Source: Trichoplax sp. H2 (taxonomy: Eukaryota; Placozoa; Uniplacotomia; Trichoplacea). Taken from it: DNA of 64,000 nt. Location: the NCBI GenBank assembly GCA_003344405.1, contig NOWV01000072.1, positions 62,001 to 126,000 of the forward strand. Direction: 5' to 3'. Under the pieces are notes generated by a model. That model was not told the origin of the DNA, made no database searches, and saw only the letters and a program-made list of their open reading frames with translations. The position numbers and the translations under genes were made by a program. Positions 43,760-56,100 of this stretch are shown here, piece by piece (position 1 is the first letter of the stretch; every line of letters begins with the position of its first letter).

Positions 43760-45100
43760 AATTCTGTATTTGTGATATTTCTCAATCTTGCAGATAATCA
43801 AGTCCATTTTGTAATTTTAAAAATTTGCTGCTCAAGGCCTTATGAATTTAGTTTGAAAAATATTGCGTTACTTTGTTTAGTTATAGTATAGAACTGTACT
43901 TTACAGTCATTGTAATAAGTTCGTCAATTATTTTGATTTGACTGATCTTTAGTTCTCTGTAATTAATATGTAACCTTATCCTGACGAGTCATTTAATGTT
44001 ACATTGGTAATAAATTGTTGTAAGAAAAATGTTAACATTGAAAATATATCATCTAACAGTAAAATAAATTCAAATTTTAATTTGATATGCGATGCAATGG
44101 TATAGACCGTAGATTAGGCTTGAAAGGGTGGTGTAGTTTTAAAATATGCAGCTAACGTCAGTAATTCAGAACCAATTAGTTGTTAATATCTTTACCGTAT
44201 GTTACATACGGCCTAGAAAAGTAAGAGTGGGTAATAGTCTGTACACCAAGCTGGTGCGATCTTGATTGCGTCATGGCGCGTAAATAGATAATTAGCGAAA
44301 CAATGGACAGGCTCACTAAAGATACTCAAGGTGTATGTGGCTAAACTGAGTATTTACAAATTTCAGATGAACTAGAGATATAACTGATAAGTTTGGTACA
44401 CCCAAGTGATACTCTCGATATAAGCACAATCTTATTCTATAGTTAATTGTAATGGTTATTAATTGATAGATCAAAGATTAGCTGCAATGGCTCTGCTTCT
44501 CTGCATTAAAATAATGTGGTTTAGGTACACGACAGCACACTGCATTACTTTTCAGTAAATCAAATGGACTTCTGTAATAAGTCAAATTCCGTGATTTTAT
44601 TGTAATGGTTACATTTGATTGATTATTTACGGCACATTGAAAAAAATTTTTAAAATTGATCAATTCGCTTAATTCGGACCATACTCGTATTGCATTCGAA
44701 GAATCCGTTAGCGTATTGCAGAAGTAAATCATGGATGCACTCGTATGAGAATAGACAGAAGCATACATTATGCCAAAAATATCATTTCACTTCTGCTATA
44801 ATACATTAATTTTATCTATGTTGATTACGTTTCCAACATTTACCATTTTACGGCGATTAAACTTTGAAGATTTAAAACAAGGGCCACTTCTAATCCAAAA
44901 TATATTTAAGATACGAATGTACACGTTTACGAAATTATACTATTATTTTAAACCTAGTGAAAACTATTATTTTAATTATTTAGTATATTCGTAAACTAAA
45001 GCTAAAAGTATTTTCAAAATTTCGATATCTGCAAGTTTAGGATTTTAACTTAAATTTCAAAGAGATAGATAGCCTAACAAATGTATGAAATCTATACATT
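43760..45100. other. Intergenic spacer between convergent DNPEP and ATXN10
   Basis: Holds both 3' untranslated regions. Two open frames here (44478-44768 minus, 44770-44994 plus) have no splice context or recognisable domain and are read as chance. An AATAAA lies at 44009-44014, about 250 bases past the DNPEP stop, and could be its polyadenylation signal; this is only a guess. Confidence 0.5.
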
Positions 45101-48100
45101 TTATATACTCGCATTATCGTGCTCTTTTTGTTTGACTCTAATTCTGCCACTTTGCATAGTTACTTCAAGTCCTAGCTCATTTAATGCAGTACTGTTAACT
45201 ACACCCTTAATATTCAACTCAGCAATAACATTTTGATTTTCTATGTTTTCATCACAAAGATTCCTAATTGCTAATATGCACCATTGTGTGACAAATGGGT
45301 TGCAAACGTCAAACCTGCATTGATTTAGCAGCAACGGTATGCCACCTAAAATACGAATCTAGAAAATATCGTCCAAACATCAGTATGACAAAGGCATACC
45401 GAAGGAGAAACGTTTAATATTTTTCCAACTATCAGTATGCATATACCTCATCTTGAATGATGCGATTTCGGTATGACATATTGCCTATCAACCGTATCAA
45501 ATTCTTTTTTAAATTGTCAGTATGACTACCCGGATTGTTTAATTCGGTTGGAGTGTCTTGGATTTTGCTAAAAATACCACCATCCGATTGTTGATCAACT
45601 TCGTAAATAGACCTGAGTAATTCCAAAGCAGCTCTAACTAAAAGCAGCTGATTATGAAGATTCGGATACAGAGTATTGAGGCTCGTTGCATAGCCTAAAA
45701 TATCCAATAGTTTCATTGCAAGTTGCATCTAATCAAAATAAATGCAATTGAATTGTAAGAATAGATCGAAGGATAACAAAAGTATATGAAATAAGCTATC
45801 ACTACCACGGCTGGTAGTAAGATATAAGTGTACTATTCGGTAAAAGGTAATATTTACAACCTCTTCGGTAAATTGGCGAGTATTTGCGTATTGTGCAATT
45901 ACACCACAAATGGACAGAAATTTATCTGATATATAGAGACAGGTATTTTCCGGTATAATTGGTTGACGGAGATAAATACTTCCATTTACATATGGATTAC
46001 TGATGTCGCCTGTGATTTAGTTTAAGGAAAATTTAAATTTGTAAATAAGCAAATACTTTCAATATCATTTCCTTTTTCAATATGAAGCACAGTGGGTAAG
46101 GCGATTCTTACGTTTAAGTAAGACTTCTACGTGTTTAAGTAACGTCAAATGGCATTGATTTTCTAAACAGTCAAATAAATCAGGTAAAAAGTTTTCCTGT
46201 AAAAGCCTCTCAATTACAAATTCCCTAGAATGTAGTCAACAAGATCCTAGTTATTTCCAGACGAATTTGATACCTCGATAGTTGAATAAATGCCAAAAGA
46301 TTACTATTCGTTAAATATAATAAAGTATGGAATGAGCTCTAAGATGATATAATGTGATTAAATCAGTTACATTGTAGTTACCTCCATTCACATGTTTGCA
46401 ATTCTAAAACTGCCATCACTATAGGTCGGCCACGAAGCGGATCGCAGAGAGATCTGCAAAGGATAAATATTTATCATTAAACTTTGTAAATTAGAAAATA
46501 GAACACAGTTTATTTCAATAGCTGGATATATAGCATTTAAGCTAACACATCCAAGTTTATGAATCTTTATCCTACCTTTCCTGCCCTGAAAGCGTATTAT
46601 ACAATGTAGCGCAAGTATAGGCTCTGACAACTTCATCACTACAGTTTAATCCAACACTACCCGTACAAATAAATTAGTGTCAATTTACATATAGCAACCT
46701 TATTTTTATGCTCAATTTTTTTTACCAAGTTTTTGTTGTATATTATTCAAAGGTAAAACAATTATAATGATAGCAACAACTAAATAATTTATTGATACTT
46801 ACTAGAATATTCTATCATAGCACATAGACCAAATTTCATTTTGAATAAAGGTTTGTTGAACTGACATATTGCATAGAATTTGCATGCATATTCGTGGTAT
46901 AGAAATTACTGCAAGATCGCAAAGAGATTACAAAAATCAGTTTAAAAATATTAGATAACTAACAAATCGCAATTTAAATATCTACTTTATCCAGTTTAAC
47001 TTTGAAAAGGTGGCTTAATTAGGAGTAATGAAATTATACTGAGTATACAATAATGCAGTAGGTAGCATGAGAATTGTGTATATGTTATCGTATCGATTAT
47101 AGATTATAGAGAAGAGTAGACGTCTAGGCGCTCCGCTAATCCGATCAATTAAAAATTACAGCAGCAGAAACAGCAAAAATCATTACTCTTTTAAATCGAA
47201 TTTTATAAAGATGCTTAGCATTGGCACCTACCCGATTTATTCTGTAAAGTTATACGGCTTTGAAGGGTTTGTAAGATCAATTCGCCAGTGAGAAGGTGAA
47301 CTTGCACATGGCTAGAATGAATGAAAGTTATACAAGGTGTATCTATTCAGATAAGACGTACGAATACACGATAATTTAAACTTTAATCTATAGACTGGCA
47401 ATTATCGCTTAGCTATTCTCTAAACAGTTCATATTTCCAGTAAAACACCAATCTATTAGTAATCGAGCTAGATAAGCTACCATCTATTTAAATCGTATCA
47501 ATCGGATATACTAAAAATCACATAAATGGAGTAGACTCTAGTGTAGCCGGTAAAAAATTTTCCAGTGTTGATCATAATACCCTAAGATTAGGATTCATTT
47601 GGGGGATTTTATTTGGTTACTTACAATAAATATTCCTGACCATGCGGAGCTTCGACACAAACATTACGTAAATATCTTAGTCCATGTAATATTGCCGATT
47701 CTAAATCATCATTCACACTGTCTTGACGTATCAGTTGCGCAAAATATGTCACGATTAGGTCTTTCGCAAAATTGATATCTCGTTGATGTGATTCAGCTCT
47801 GCAATTAGTGCAGTATATTGCATACATATCAGTTTGGTTCAATGGCATACAGTTAAAAAATCAAAGCCTATTCCATTATTAAAGTGAAGATAATATTGGC
47901 CATTACTGATTCCAATCAATGTAAACAACTGATTGCTTACTAAACGGTAGAAAGTTTGGAGGCATTTATCATCGCTATGTCTACAATAGCCATGCAGTAA
48001 TCAATATCTTCTATTCCAAGTATTGGGCATATTGTTCTGCATATTTAACTACAGCTGCAGGTTGTAAGAACATGATATAAAGCTCACATGCAAAATGTTA

Positions 48101-48655
48101 GACTCAAATGTTATCTCTTTCAATCAGAGTAGATCTATATTAGGTGTACAGTAGATGACCAGGTTATTTTAGAAAAAGTGAAATCTAACATCCTACAGTT
48201 TACAATACTGAACTGGCAACAAAGCAACACTGCATGAGCGTCGATCTCTGCTAAGTCATGGTTCGGTATACTACCGTATAAAAACTGAATTACTGTATGC
48301 TATACTATTGTATTTCAAAGTGCATAACCATCATCAAGTCTACTTTAATCAATTAAGCTCATCTCCATTGCTACATCAAACAATATTGCTTACACGTAAA
48401 GAGTAAACTACTTTAATCCATTGAGGTGATTTCCTATTGCTGCACAAAACAACATTGCATTCATGTACACAGTATCGATGATACAGTATACTCTTTGGTC
48501 TATCTATACAGTCTATCTTACCTATAGGTAGGAGATTTACTTAATTGAACTAATGTTTCCAATTCATGAACGTGGCGTTGAATATTTGCAATAGAAGCAT
48601 CTGGATTTGGAGATATCATGCAATCGGAGAAGACATCGCATAGCTCTTCCTCCAT
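45101..48655 (-). CDS. ATXN10: Ataxin-10 homologue, complete, 10 exons
   Basis: Armadillo-like cytoplasmic scaffold protein; in vertebrates it is linked to neurite growth, cytokinesis and cilia. Exons from the 5' end: 48522-48655 (ATG at 48655, MEEELCDVFSD), 47625-47798, 47232-47311, 46803-46860, 46576-46638, 46382-46453, 46112-46206, 45861-46009, 45447-45728, 45101-45358. All splice in phase at GT-AG sites and total 1,365 bases, 454 residues (human 475). Recognisable blocks: GLRYLRNVCVEAP (human CFRCLRNACIE), VVRAYTCATLYNTL, LIRLIGNMSYRNRIIQDE (human LIRLIGNLCYKNKDNQDK) and GIPLLLNQC then NPFVTQWCILAIRNL (human GIPLILNNC, NPFLTEWVIYAIRNL), the last two forming the C-terminal ataxin-10 domain. 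The human pathogenic intronic ATTCT expansion has no counterpart that I can see in these introns. A minisatellite begins 176 bases upstream of the start codon. Confidence 0.96.
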
Positions 48656-48830
48656 ACTTTGGCTTGCAACGCCTCCTACGAGAACTACGATGACTGTTTG
48701 GTTATCGGCGTAGGTCTAGGTTACCATACACTAGTATGCTAAACTACAGTACACTAGAGATCGAGAAATTCGTAATCTCTCTTATACCATTATACCAGTA
48801 TGGCGTAAGAGACAATCTTCAGCCATACTA

Positions 48831-49400
48831 GTACGGACGGAAGCGAAGACGAAATGATGGATAAGTACGGACGGAAGCAAAGACGAAATGATGGATAAGT
48901 ACGGACGGAAGCGAAGACGAAGTGATGGATAAGTACGGACGGAAGCGAAGACGAAATGATGGATAAGTACGGACGGAAGCGAAGACGAAATGATGGATAA
49001 GTACAGACGGACGTAAAGACGAAATGATGGATAAGTACGGACGGATGCAAAGACGAAATGATGGATAAGTACGGACGGAAGCGAAGACGAAATGATGGAT
49101 AAGTACGGACGGAAGTGAAGACGAAATGATGGATAAGTACGGACGGATAAGTACAGACGGAAGCGAAGACGAAATGATGGATAAGTACGGACGGATGCAG
49201 TGAAGACGAAATGATGGATAAGTACGGACGGATAAGTACAGACGGAAGCGAAGACGAAATGATGGATAAGTACGGACGGAAGCGAAGACGAAATGACGGA
49301 TAAGTACGGACGGATGCAAAGACGAAATGATGGATAAGTACGGACGGAGGCGAAGACGAAATGACGGATAAGTACGGACGGAAGCGAAGACGAAATGATG
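48831..49400. repeat. 34-bp minisatellite, about 16 tandem copies
   Basis: The unit is GTACGGACGGAAGCGAAGAC followed by GAAATGATGGATAA. I count 16 copies with few substitutions. Two copies carry an extra 14-base partial unit (GTACGGACGGATAA) and one a 3-base insertion. It is clearly G+C richer than the flanks. The minus strand lacks stops in the unit, so a long artificial open frame with a 34-residue period (PSVLIHHFVF type) runs across it; it has the signature of repeat translation, not of a protein. Lies between the divergent ATXN10 and haloacid-dehalogenase genes, in the presumed ATXN10 upstream region. Confidence 0.97.
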
Positions 49401-50295
49401 AATATAGTAAGTAGAGGCAGACTCTAGTCTACACCATGACGGAACTCAAGATTACCTTTCAACTGCAAATTTTGACTTATCAACTCAGCAGATTACACTG
49501 ATCATTGGCAATTTGGAGTCTTTACTTACCTATGCCATGCCAATGCTCATTTTTGATTCTATCGATTGATATCGAAAATGTATCCTAAATTAAAACGCTC
49601 GCAATCAAACCTCTGTAGTGAATGGAATAACAATCAGGGCCGTAAACTCTTAGTAAGCATTCCAACTTGCAAAAAAACCTACTACTCCAGATCGTTGCAA
49701 CAGCTTTATCGATTCTCTTGTCTCTACTCTACCTAATATCAAAGTTTGATACAATTTTATTAAGATTAGACATAGCTGGTATTAGGTTTAGTTGGGACTA
49801 GAGAACGGATCGAGCTGTTTTAGCGATGTGTAGTACTCGGTTTTTGCAAGCTGAGGTGACGTAATGGTCAGAGTTTACTAGGCCTTAATACCGCTCTTGA
49901 ACTGGAAAGCATCGATGTCTACCGGTACTAACAGTCTAGCAGAGACTGCTAAAAATGCAGAAATATCCTGCCGGAGTATATTTCTAGAAGTCTAGCAGTA
50001 GTTGATGGCTGCAGTTAACTTAAAGTTACAGTAATTGACGACTAGACTACTTGTCGAGTACAGTAGGCATGGTGATACTGCATGTGTCGTATTTATTTCC
50101 CTTAACAAACCCTTACGAATGACAGTCGTCCAGTATGGGTAATTCAGTATGTGTTGGTGTAGTATCTTAAATAGTCATTACTGGGGAAATCAGTTTGCAC
50201 AGAGTTGCTAGGGCTTAACAGAGACCAGATACTGCTGGAGAGACGAATCGCCATTGGAAGATTAACAATTTCGATTTCAGTTATTATTAAGGGTG
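49401..50295. other. Upstream region of the haloacid-dehalogenase gene
   Basis: No open frame of note. With the minisatellite it forms the 1.6-kb divergent spacer between ATXN10 and the dehalogenase gene. No promoter element could be recognised. Confidence 0.5.
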
Positions 50296-51018
50296 ATGAT
50301 GGAACTATCTGATTTCGATGTTTTAACTTTTGATTGCTACGGCACCTTAATCGATTGGGAGAGTGGTATCCTTCAAGCGCTCAAGCCTTGGTTAAACCAG
50401 CACAAGATTGAGCTGACGGATGCCACCATCTTGGAAATGTATGCACGCCATGAATCGAAGATTGAGCACGATTTTCCTGGTATAGTCTATACGGATATCT
50501 TATATCGTGTTCATAAAGCTTTAGCAAAAGAGTGGAATATCATCCATTCGACGGATGATGAAGCAACCCGCTTTAGTTTGTCGGTTAAAGATTGGCCAAC
50601 TTTTTCCGACTCTCATGATGCTTTAAAAACACTAAAGCGTTACTATAAATTAGCCATACTTTCCAATATAGACAACCAATCCATACAACATAGCATTAAC
50701 AAATTAGGCGTTGAATTTGATTACGTCTTTTCGGCTCAGGACATTGGATCGTATAAACCCAATCAGCGAAATTTTCAGTATTTACTGGATAACTTGGCAA
50801 CTTGTGATATACAAGCCAGTAAAGTCTTACATACAGCCCAGAGTTTATTTCATGATCATGTACCGGCTAAAGCGATAGGAATGGCAACATGTTGGATTAA
50901 TCGACGCTATAATAAGTCAGGTTGGGGAGCGACGCCGGAACCTTCCCATCCAGTCAAACCTGACTTCCAGTTTAATAGTTTGGCAGACATGGCAGCTGCC
51001 AGACAACAACTAAATTAA
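50296..51018 (+). CDS. Haloacid dehalogenase type II-like hydrolase, single exon
   Basis: Uninterrupted frame of 240 residues from ATG at 50296 (an in-frame GTG just before is not a likely eukaryotic start). HAD superfamily, closest in pattern to bacterial and fungal type II (S)-2-haloacid dehalogenases. Motif I is FDCYGTLIDWE with nucleophile Asp13. Motif II is AILSNID with Ser123. Motif III Lys154 is in GSYKPN. Motif IV region is AQSLFHDHVPAKA (Asp187), typical of this subfamily. WINRRYNKSGWGATPEP near residue 200 also fits. Length is normal (about 220-240). The substrate cannot be told from sequence; many such proteins are dehalogenases or small phosphatases. Unlike every other gene in the window it has no intron, and it looks bacterial, so horizontal transfer is plausible. 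It could alternatively be a retrocopy. A family match is near certain. Confidence 0.93.
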   Translation: MMELSDFDVLTFDCYGTLIDWESGILQALKPWLNQHKIELTDATILEMYARHESKIEHDFPGIVYTDILYRVHKALAKEWNIIHSTDDEATRFSLSVKDWPTFSDSHDALKTLKRYYKLAILSNIDNQSIQHSINKLGVEFDYVFSAQDIGSYKPNQRNFQYLLDNLATCDIQASKVLHTAQSLFHDHVPAKAIGMATCWINRRYNKSGWGATPEPSHPVKPDFQFNSLADMAAARQQLN

Positions 51019-53133
51019 CGAGTACAGATCCAAACAATCAATTACTGTGGAGAATACAACTTACAATCAATACCTGGCAATCAAGTTATTGCCGGAAATA
51101 ACTACTGAAAATTACATGTTAATTGACAGCTAACATCATATAGTACTATGTCGAGTATACTGTACTAGAGTTACCGGAAATTGACGTAATCAGGCATTTT
51201 GTGAAATGGCTATGCCTAGTAATGATATCCCTCTGTACAATGTATGGTCTAAAATGAAATAACTACTATTTTATCTTTACTATAAGTGGTTTTAAGTTAT
51301 TATGTTGTAGTACATGCGTCGCCTTGATTTAGCCTATTACAGACTGTGACACGATCTGTATGATAAAATTATTTGAATGAGAGGCATTGATTGGTGATGT
51401 TGTTGCAATGAGAAGGTTAGAACCTACCCTGTATTTACCTATATAATAATTTTATCGCTGATGTCTTATTGATTGCTAATTTTTATCTATGACAAATAAA
51501 GCCCATGTGGACATTGCACCATCGGCTTTAAAGTAGATTGATCATTCACTATTAGAAAAAGTTTTACTTCTAGTCGACTGCCCTTATAATTATTGTAGTT
51601 CTTTACTAAAATAATACCTGACATCCAATATCGAACCTATCTCAAGAAATAGTTGATAAAGCAAGAAAGCAACCGATCTATCAAAGCTGCTTCGTTTTAA
51701 TGATGCTCTACAAGCTAATAAACTTCATTCCATTTACAAACTGAAATAGGTTACTAAAAATGGGATATCGTTCTTCATCATTAGTAGAGACTATATTTTG
51801 TCTTTAAACAATACAGATATCTTCATTCAAAAAGTATGCGTGCAATTACTTATTGCCTTATTTAGTTATTTACATGTAGAAATTAATTTTGCGATTCTTT
51901 GATTATCTCTTTTTCACATCGCATTGATACTATAGTAAATATGATAGCTTGGTAACTTAGCGATACTATCAATTTTGTTAGAATATTTGCTTGAGCTTTA
52001 CTTTTAACAATTAGGTATGCTACATTTTAGTATCTGAAATAGCTACAGATGACTGTGTGGCATACTCATTCCTTATGCATGTTAATCAAGCTGTAAAGTG
52101 TACATTAGCTCTCGGTATTAAGAAGCCTATTGCCAGTGTATACCGCTGAAATGTAAAGCAGTTTCTACGGTATTACGTGCATCCCTACACTGACTGGATA
52201 TAAACATGCACTGTGCCCACATTCACTTGAGTTCTAAACAACCTGATACTCAGCATATTTAATAAACCATGCACTGTACATAAAAGAATATTTCTAGTTT
52301 ATATGACAGTAAGTCATAATTGGTGATATCTTGGGTAATTTGCTCTAATGTTTTCAATCATTTGTAAAATGGAGACGGAAATTCCATCAAGGCGACATTT
52401 AGCGACTTTGATAATTATTTAATACCTTATACGCAACAATTGATTATATTATATTGGGTACACCTTACAAATAAATCAGAGCGCATCAACAAATGAAACT
52501 CGTATATCATCCTAGTTATACTGCATACGAGAACGTATGCTGTTAATACTAAACAAAACAGTGAAAAAGACGGTGTCGGCAAGAAATTATTATTATGATT
52601 ACAGCTTAAGGTCGATACTATCCTTATTAAAGTACTATACGTGCACACTGCAGTTAGCCTACGAATGAGGCTACAATTAAGCTATGCAATGACTGTATCT
52701 AACAATTACTATTTACGGCACAGAGCACTGCATACAGATCATAAATACACACTTAAAGTCTATCCCAGTTGAAACCTTAGTACAGATATGATGTTACAGG
52801 CGAGAGAGTACAGTAAAAGATACTTAGTCAATAATAGTAGATTATCGCATATTCTTACTTAATAAGAAGTTGCATAGATGGAAATGAAAGCAAGTAACTT
52901 TACATCAATACATCACATCAATTATATATGCAGAAAATGTGCCGACATTCAGGCATCATCAGGCTAAGAGATAAAATACAATGTATGGTTTCACATAGTT
53001 AGCTGTAAAATTCGGGAAAAATTGGCTAATACTATTGCATGATTACCAGTGACCATCGGCTAATATGCACAGGTAAAAATAGCTATAGCTACTCTTATTT
53101 TTTAAAACTGATTGTTTGCGGTCCTATAAATTA
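51019..53133. other. Intergenic spacer between the dehalogenase gene and STAT-D (convergent)
   Basis: About 2.1 kb with no supported gene. An AATAAA is present at 51495-51500. The small minus-strand frame at 52427-52648 has no domain or splice support. Confidence 0.5.
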
Positions 53134-56100
53134 TCACATTACACTATTATCATATGACGAGTGACCTAAAAAGCTCGCTTGATCTGGAAATTCCGCTTGC
53201 AAATTCTCACGAATATTGATTTCGTCAGCAATGCTATCATGTGGCTCCATATAGTTTCCGCTCAGGTCAGGCATTTCGCATTCTGTCTCAACTGTTGTTG
53301 TCATTGATTGAGGCTATTACAAAAAAAGTCAGGGTAAGAAATCTGAAATCTACACTTTATAAATTGTATACAGTAAAATGTTACCGTCTCTGGAGCTGGA
53401 GTTGTACATGTAGACATCGAACCAGAATTGGTGCTAAACACAACATTCGTATAGCCAGAATGAAAAATGCAATAAGCAATTTTGGCATGACAATTGGCAA
53501 ATAAAGACAATTTACAACTATTCTATAAAATGATATAATGAAAAACCTACTTTCCATTTAGGATTAACTTCCACGTTAACAAAGGAACGTAGATACTATT
53601 ACCATTTTCCTTTGATGTTGCATCATTCACTAACCAAAATTATTAAAAAAGTTATCTAGGTCACCAACAGTCCGCGACAAATGCGGTTAAATTTTGGAGG
53701 CTTCAAATTTACCTTGTTTTGGTAGCTTCGGTGCTTTGTTAGTATGACTACGGAAGGCTTCCTCTTTGGAGATCCCTCTCGGGTAAACATATACGAACTG
53801 AGGAATGTCAATTAAACTATAGCAGAGAGAAACGTATACCTCGTAAACGCAGTTCATTACATGTTATAACAAAACATTTCTAACATAGCGAATCTTAGAA
53901 CAGTAAGTAATATCGCCAATATACCATTCTGATAATGTCTTTAATGCAGTAAAGTTCTTTTCATCAAGAGGTTGGGGAAACTCCACAACTTTTTGACCTG
54001 AAAGTCAAGTAAAAAATTTGTTATAACTGCATCACACCCGCATAAATAGACAATATGCATGTACTCAAATACCCATATCTCCAATCCCTGTGTAGCAAAT
54101 ACTAATGGCCTTAGGTTTTCTGGAACTAAATCTTAGTAGAAAAGTTCCCGGATCACAACCCAATAAAATTTCTTTCGCTCGTTCTTTAGTGATAAATCCA
54201 ACAAATGACCTACATAAAAAAGAAAAAATTTTAACAATATAGATATAATATGATATGAAAAATATTTTTTTTAAGCATAGTCATCCGAGTACTCGACCTA
54301 CCCTTCACACCAAATTGCTTTAAGCTCCGTGTTACTTTGCATTAAATCCATAATGGTGTAAAACCATTTCCAGAACGGTTGGTTGAATTCTGAATTGGGT
54401 ATCTGAAGGTAAAAGTAGTATTTTGGATTAAATGGCTAGATTAGAAAACCTGCCTTATTGTGATGCATACAGTACTGCAATCATGCCATGTGCAACATAA
54501 AGTTACCTTAATAAATTTCTGCCAACTAACAGCAGCACAAGATAAATCCACCTTCATCGGATTCATATCACCTATCATATCAGCCAGTGAGTAAATTCAG
54601 AGTAAACCTTAAGGAAAAATTGCAATTCCTTAACTGCTCTATAAAGATTGCCAACCTAATAACTTTGACGCTAAAAATTGCAAATTTTCCTCAGTTAAAC
54701 CACTACCAACTCTATTTTGAAATTCTGTATTTAACATATGCGCAACACTTGGCCATTTTGCTTCTTTTGGTACTTCAAAACCTTCGCGATTCTATAATAG
54801 AAATGGAATGTAATCACATCCCTTTCATCTTCGAAAAATATATTCAATTCACAAAAAGTGAAATATTATCAGTACCGGAGAAGAAAAATAATTGTCCCAA
54901 ACGATCGTGCCCATTGCATTGGCGGTCTGATTGGTATTTACTATAACTACCGTTGGTAAAGATAGATCCTGTATAACATAACAATAATTCAACTGATTAC
55001 TAGATATTATACACTATATCACTATATAATACCAAACATCAGGTATTCATCTCGTCCAGTAAGGCAAATACAGTATTCAATTTATGAACGTTAATAGTAG
55101 AATTAGATAATTTTAATTATAACTAAAATACCCGAACTACAATCTTTTTATTCTGAATAGCAAATTCCGACGTGAATAATATAGCAAATTTCAGTTCTGT
55201 AACCATCTATGGCACAAAAGAAATTCAAGTTCAGTAACTTTTATGCAATTTTTATATAAAATTTTGAAAGATCTACCTCTTCACCCTTTGTTGAGGCTCT
55301 CCTTCCAATTTTCTAACAAAATAAACAAGCACAAATGTTAAATCAATAAATTTTCAAAAGTTTTCACTACCTTGAATGCAGTTTATGATTATAATTGAAG
55401 TGAACGGCCCCATACCATATTTGTTAAATCAACTTTCCACATCCTGGTTTGACTATCAAACTGCATAGGCTGCAATACGTAATCAGTGATATAAGTATTC
55501 TCTTTAACGTGTGTAATCAAACGTTTTAAATCTAGGTCGTAATAGCGCATACCTTGCAACTATTCAAAATTTTACCACTAGCTTCTAGGCTGAAAATAAA
55601 GTAATATGAGTTATATTAACGCAAACTTTCCAACTGTCACATCATACACTATCAAGCAAACAACAGTTCTATTCTCTCAAGCACTCACTCAGGCGGAAAG
55701 TTACCGCTTTGTATACTACGAACTTGTGATTCGCTATCAAAAAAATAAAATAAAATTTAGTCAATTTATACCTTAAATTGCTTTTTAACAACATTTAGAC
55801 ACGATAAAAGTTACATCAAACCTTAATATATGAGCTTTAACGTCCGTTAAACCAGATAGTGCATTTAACTTAGTACCAATTAAGGAGCTAAGCATGATAT
55901 ACAGTCATAAGTAAGAATTACAGATAGGTCTCATGATATATAAGTTATAACAGACATAGCCCCTGCATAGAAGCAGTTTTTCTGTATACTCATCAAAAGC
56001 ATGATCTTACCAAACCGAGGCTGCAAACTTAGTTTCAACTTTGATAATTTGAGGAGGTTGTTTCATAATGATAAAGGTTCTGTAGAATTTAATAAACGAG

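Noticed and set aside
45359-48521. Search for an ATTCT pentanucleotide array in ATXN10 introns, as in the human disease locus
   Set aside because: No tandem ATTCT or AGAAT run is visible.
48790-49319. Open frames of 86 and 163 residues on the minus strand
   Set aside because: They are the 34-bp minisatellite translated; the residue pattern repeats every 34 residues and no start or domain is meaningful.
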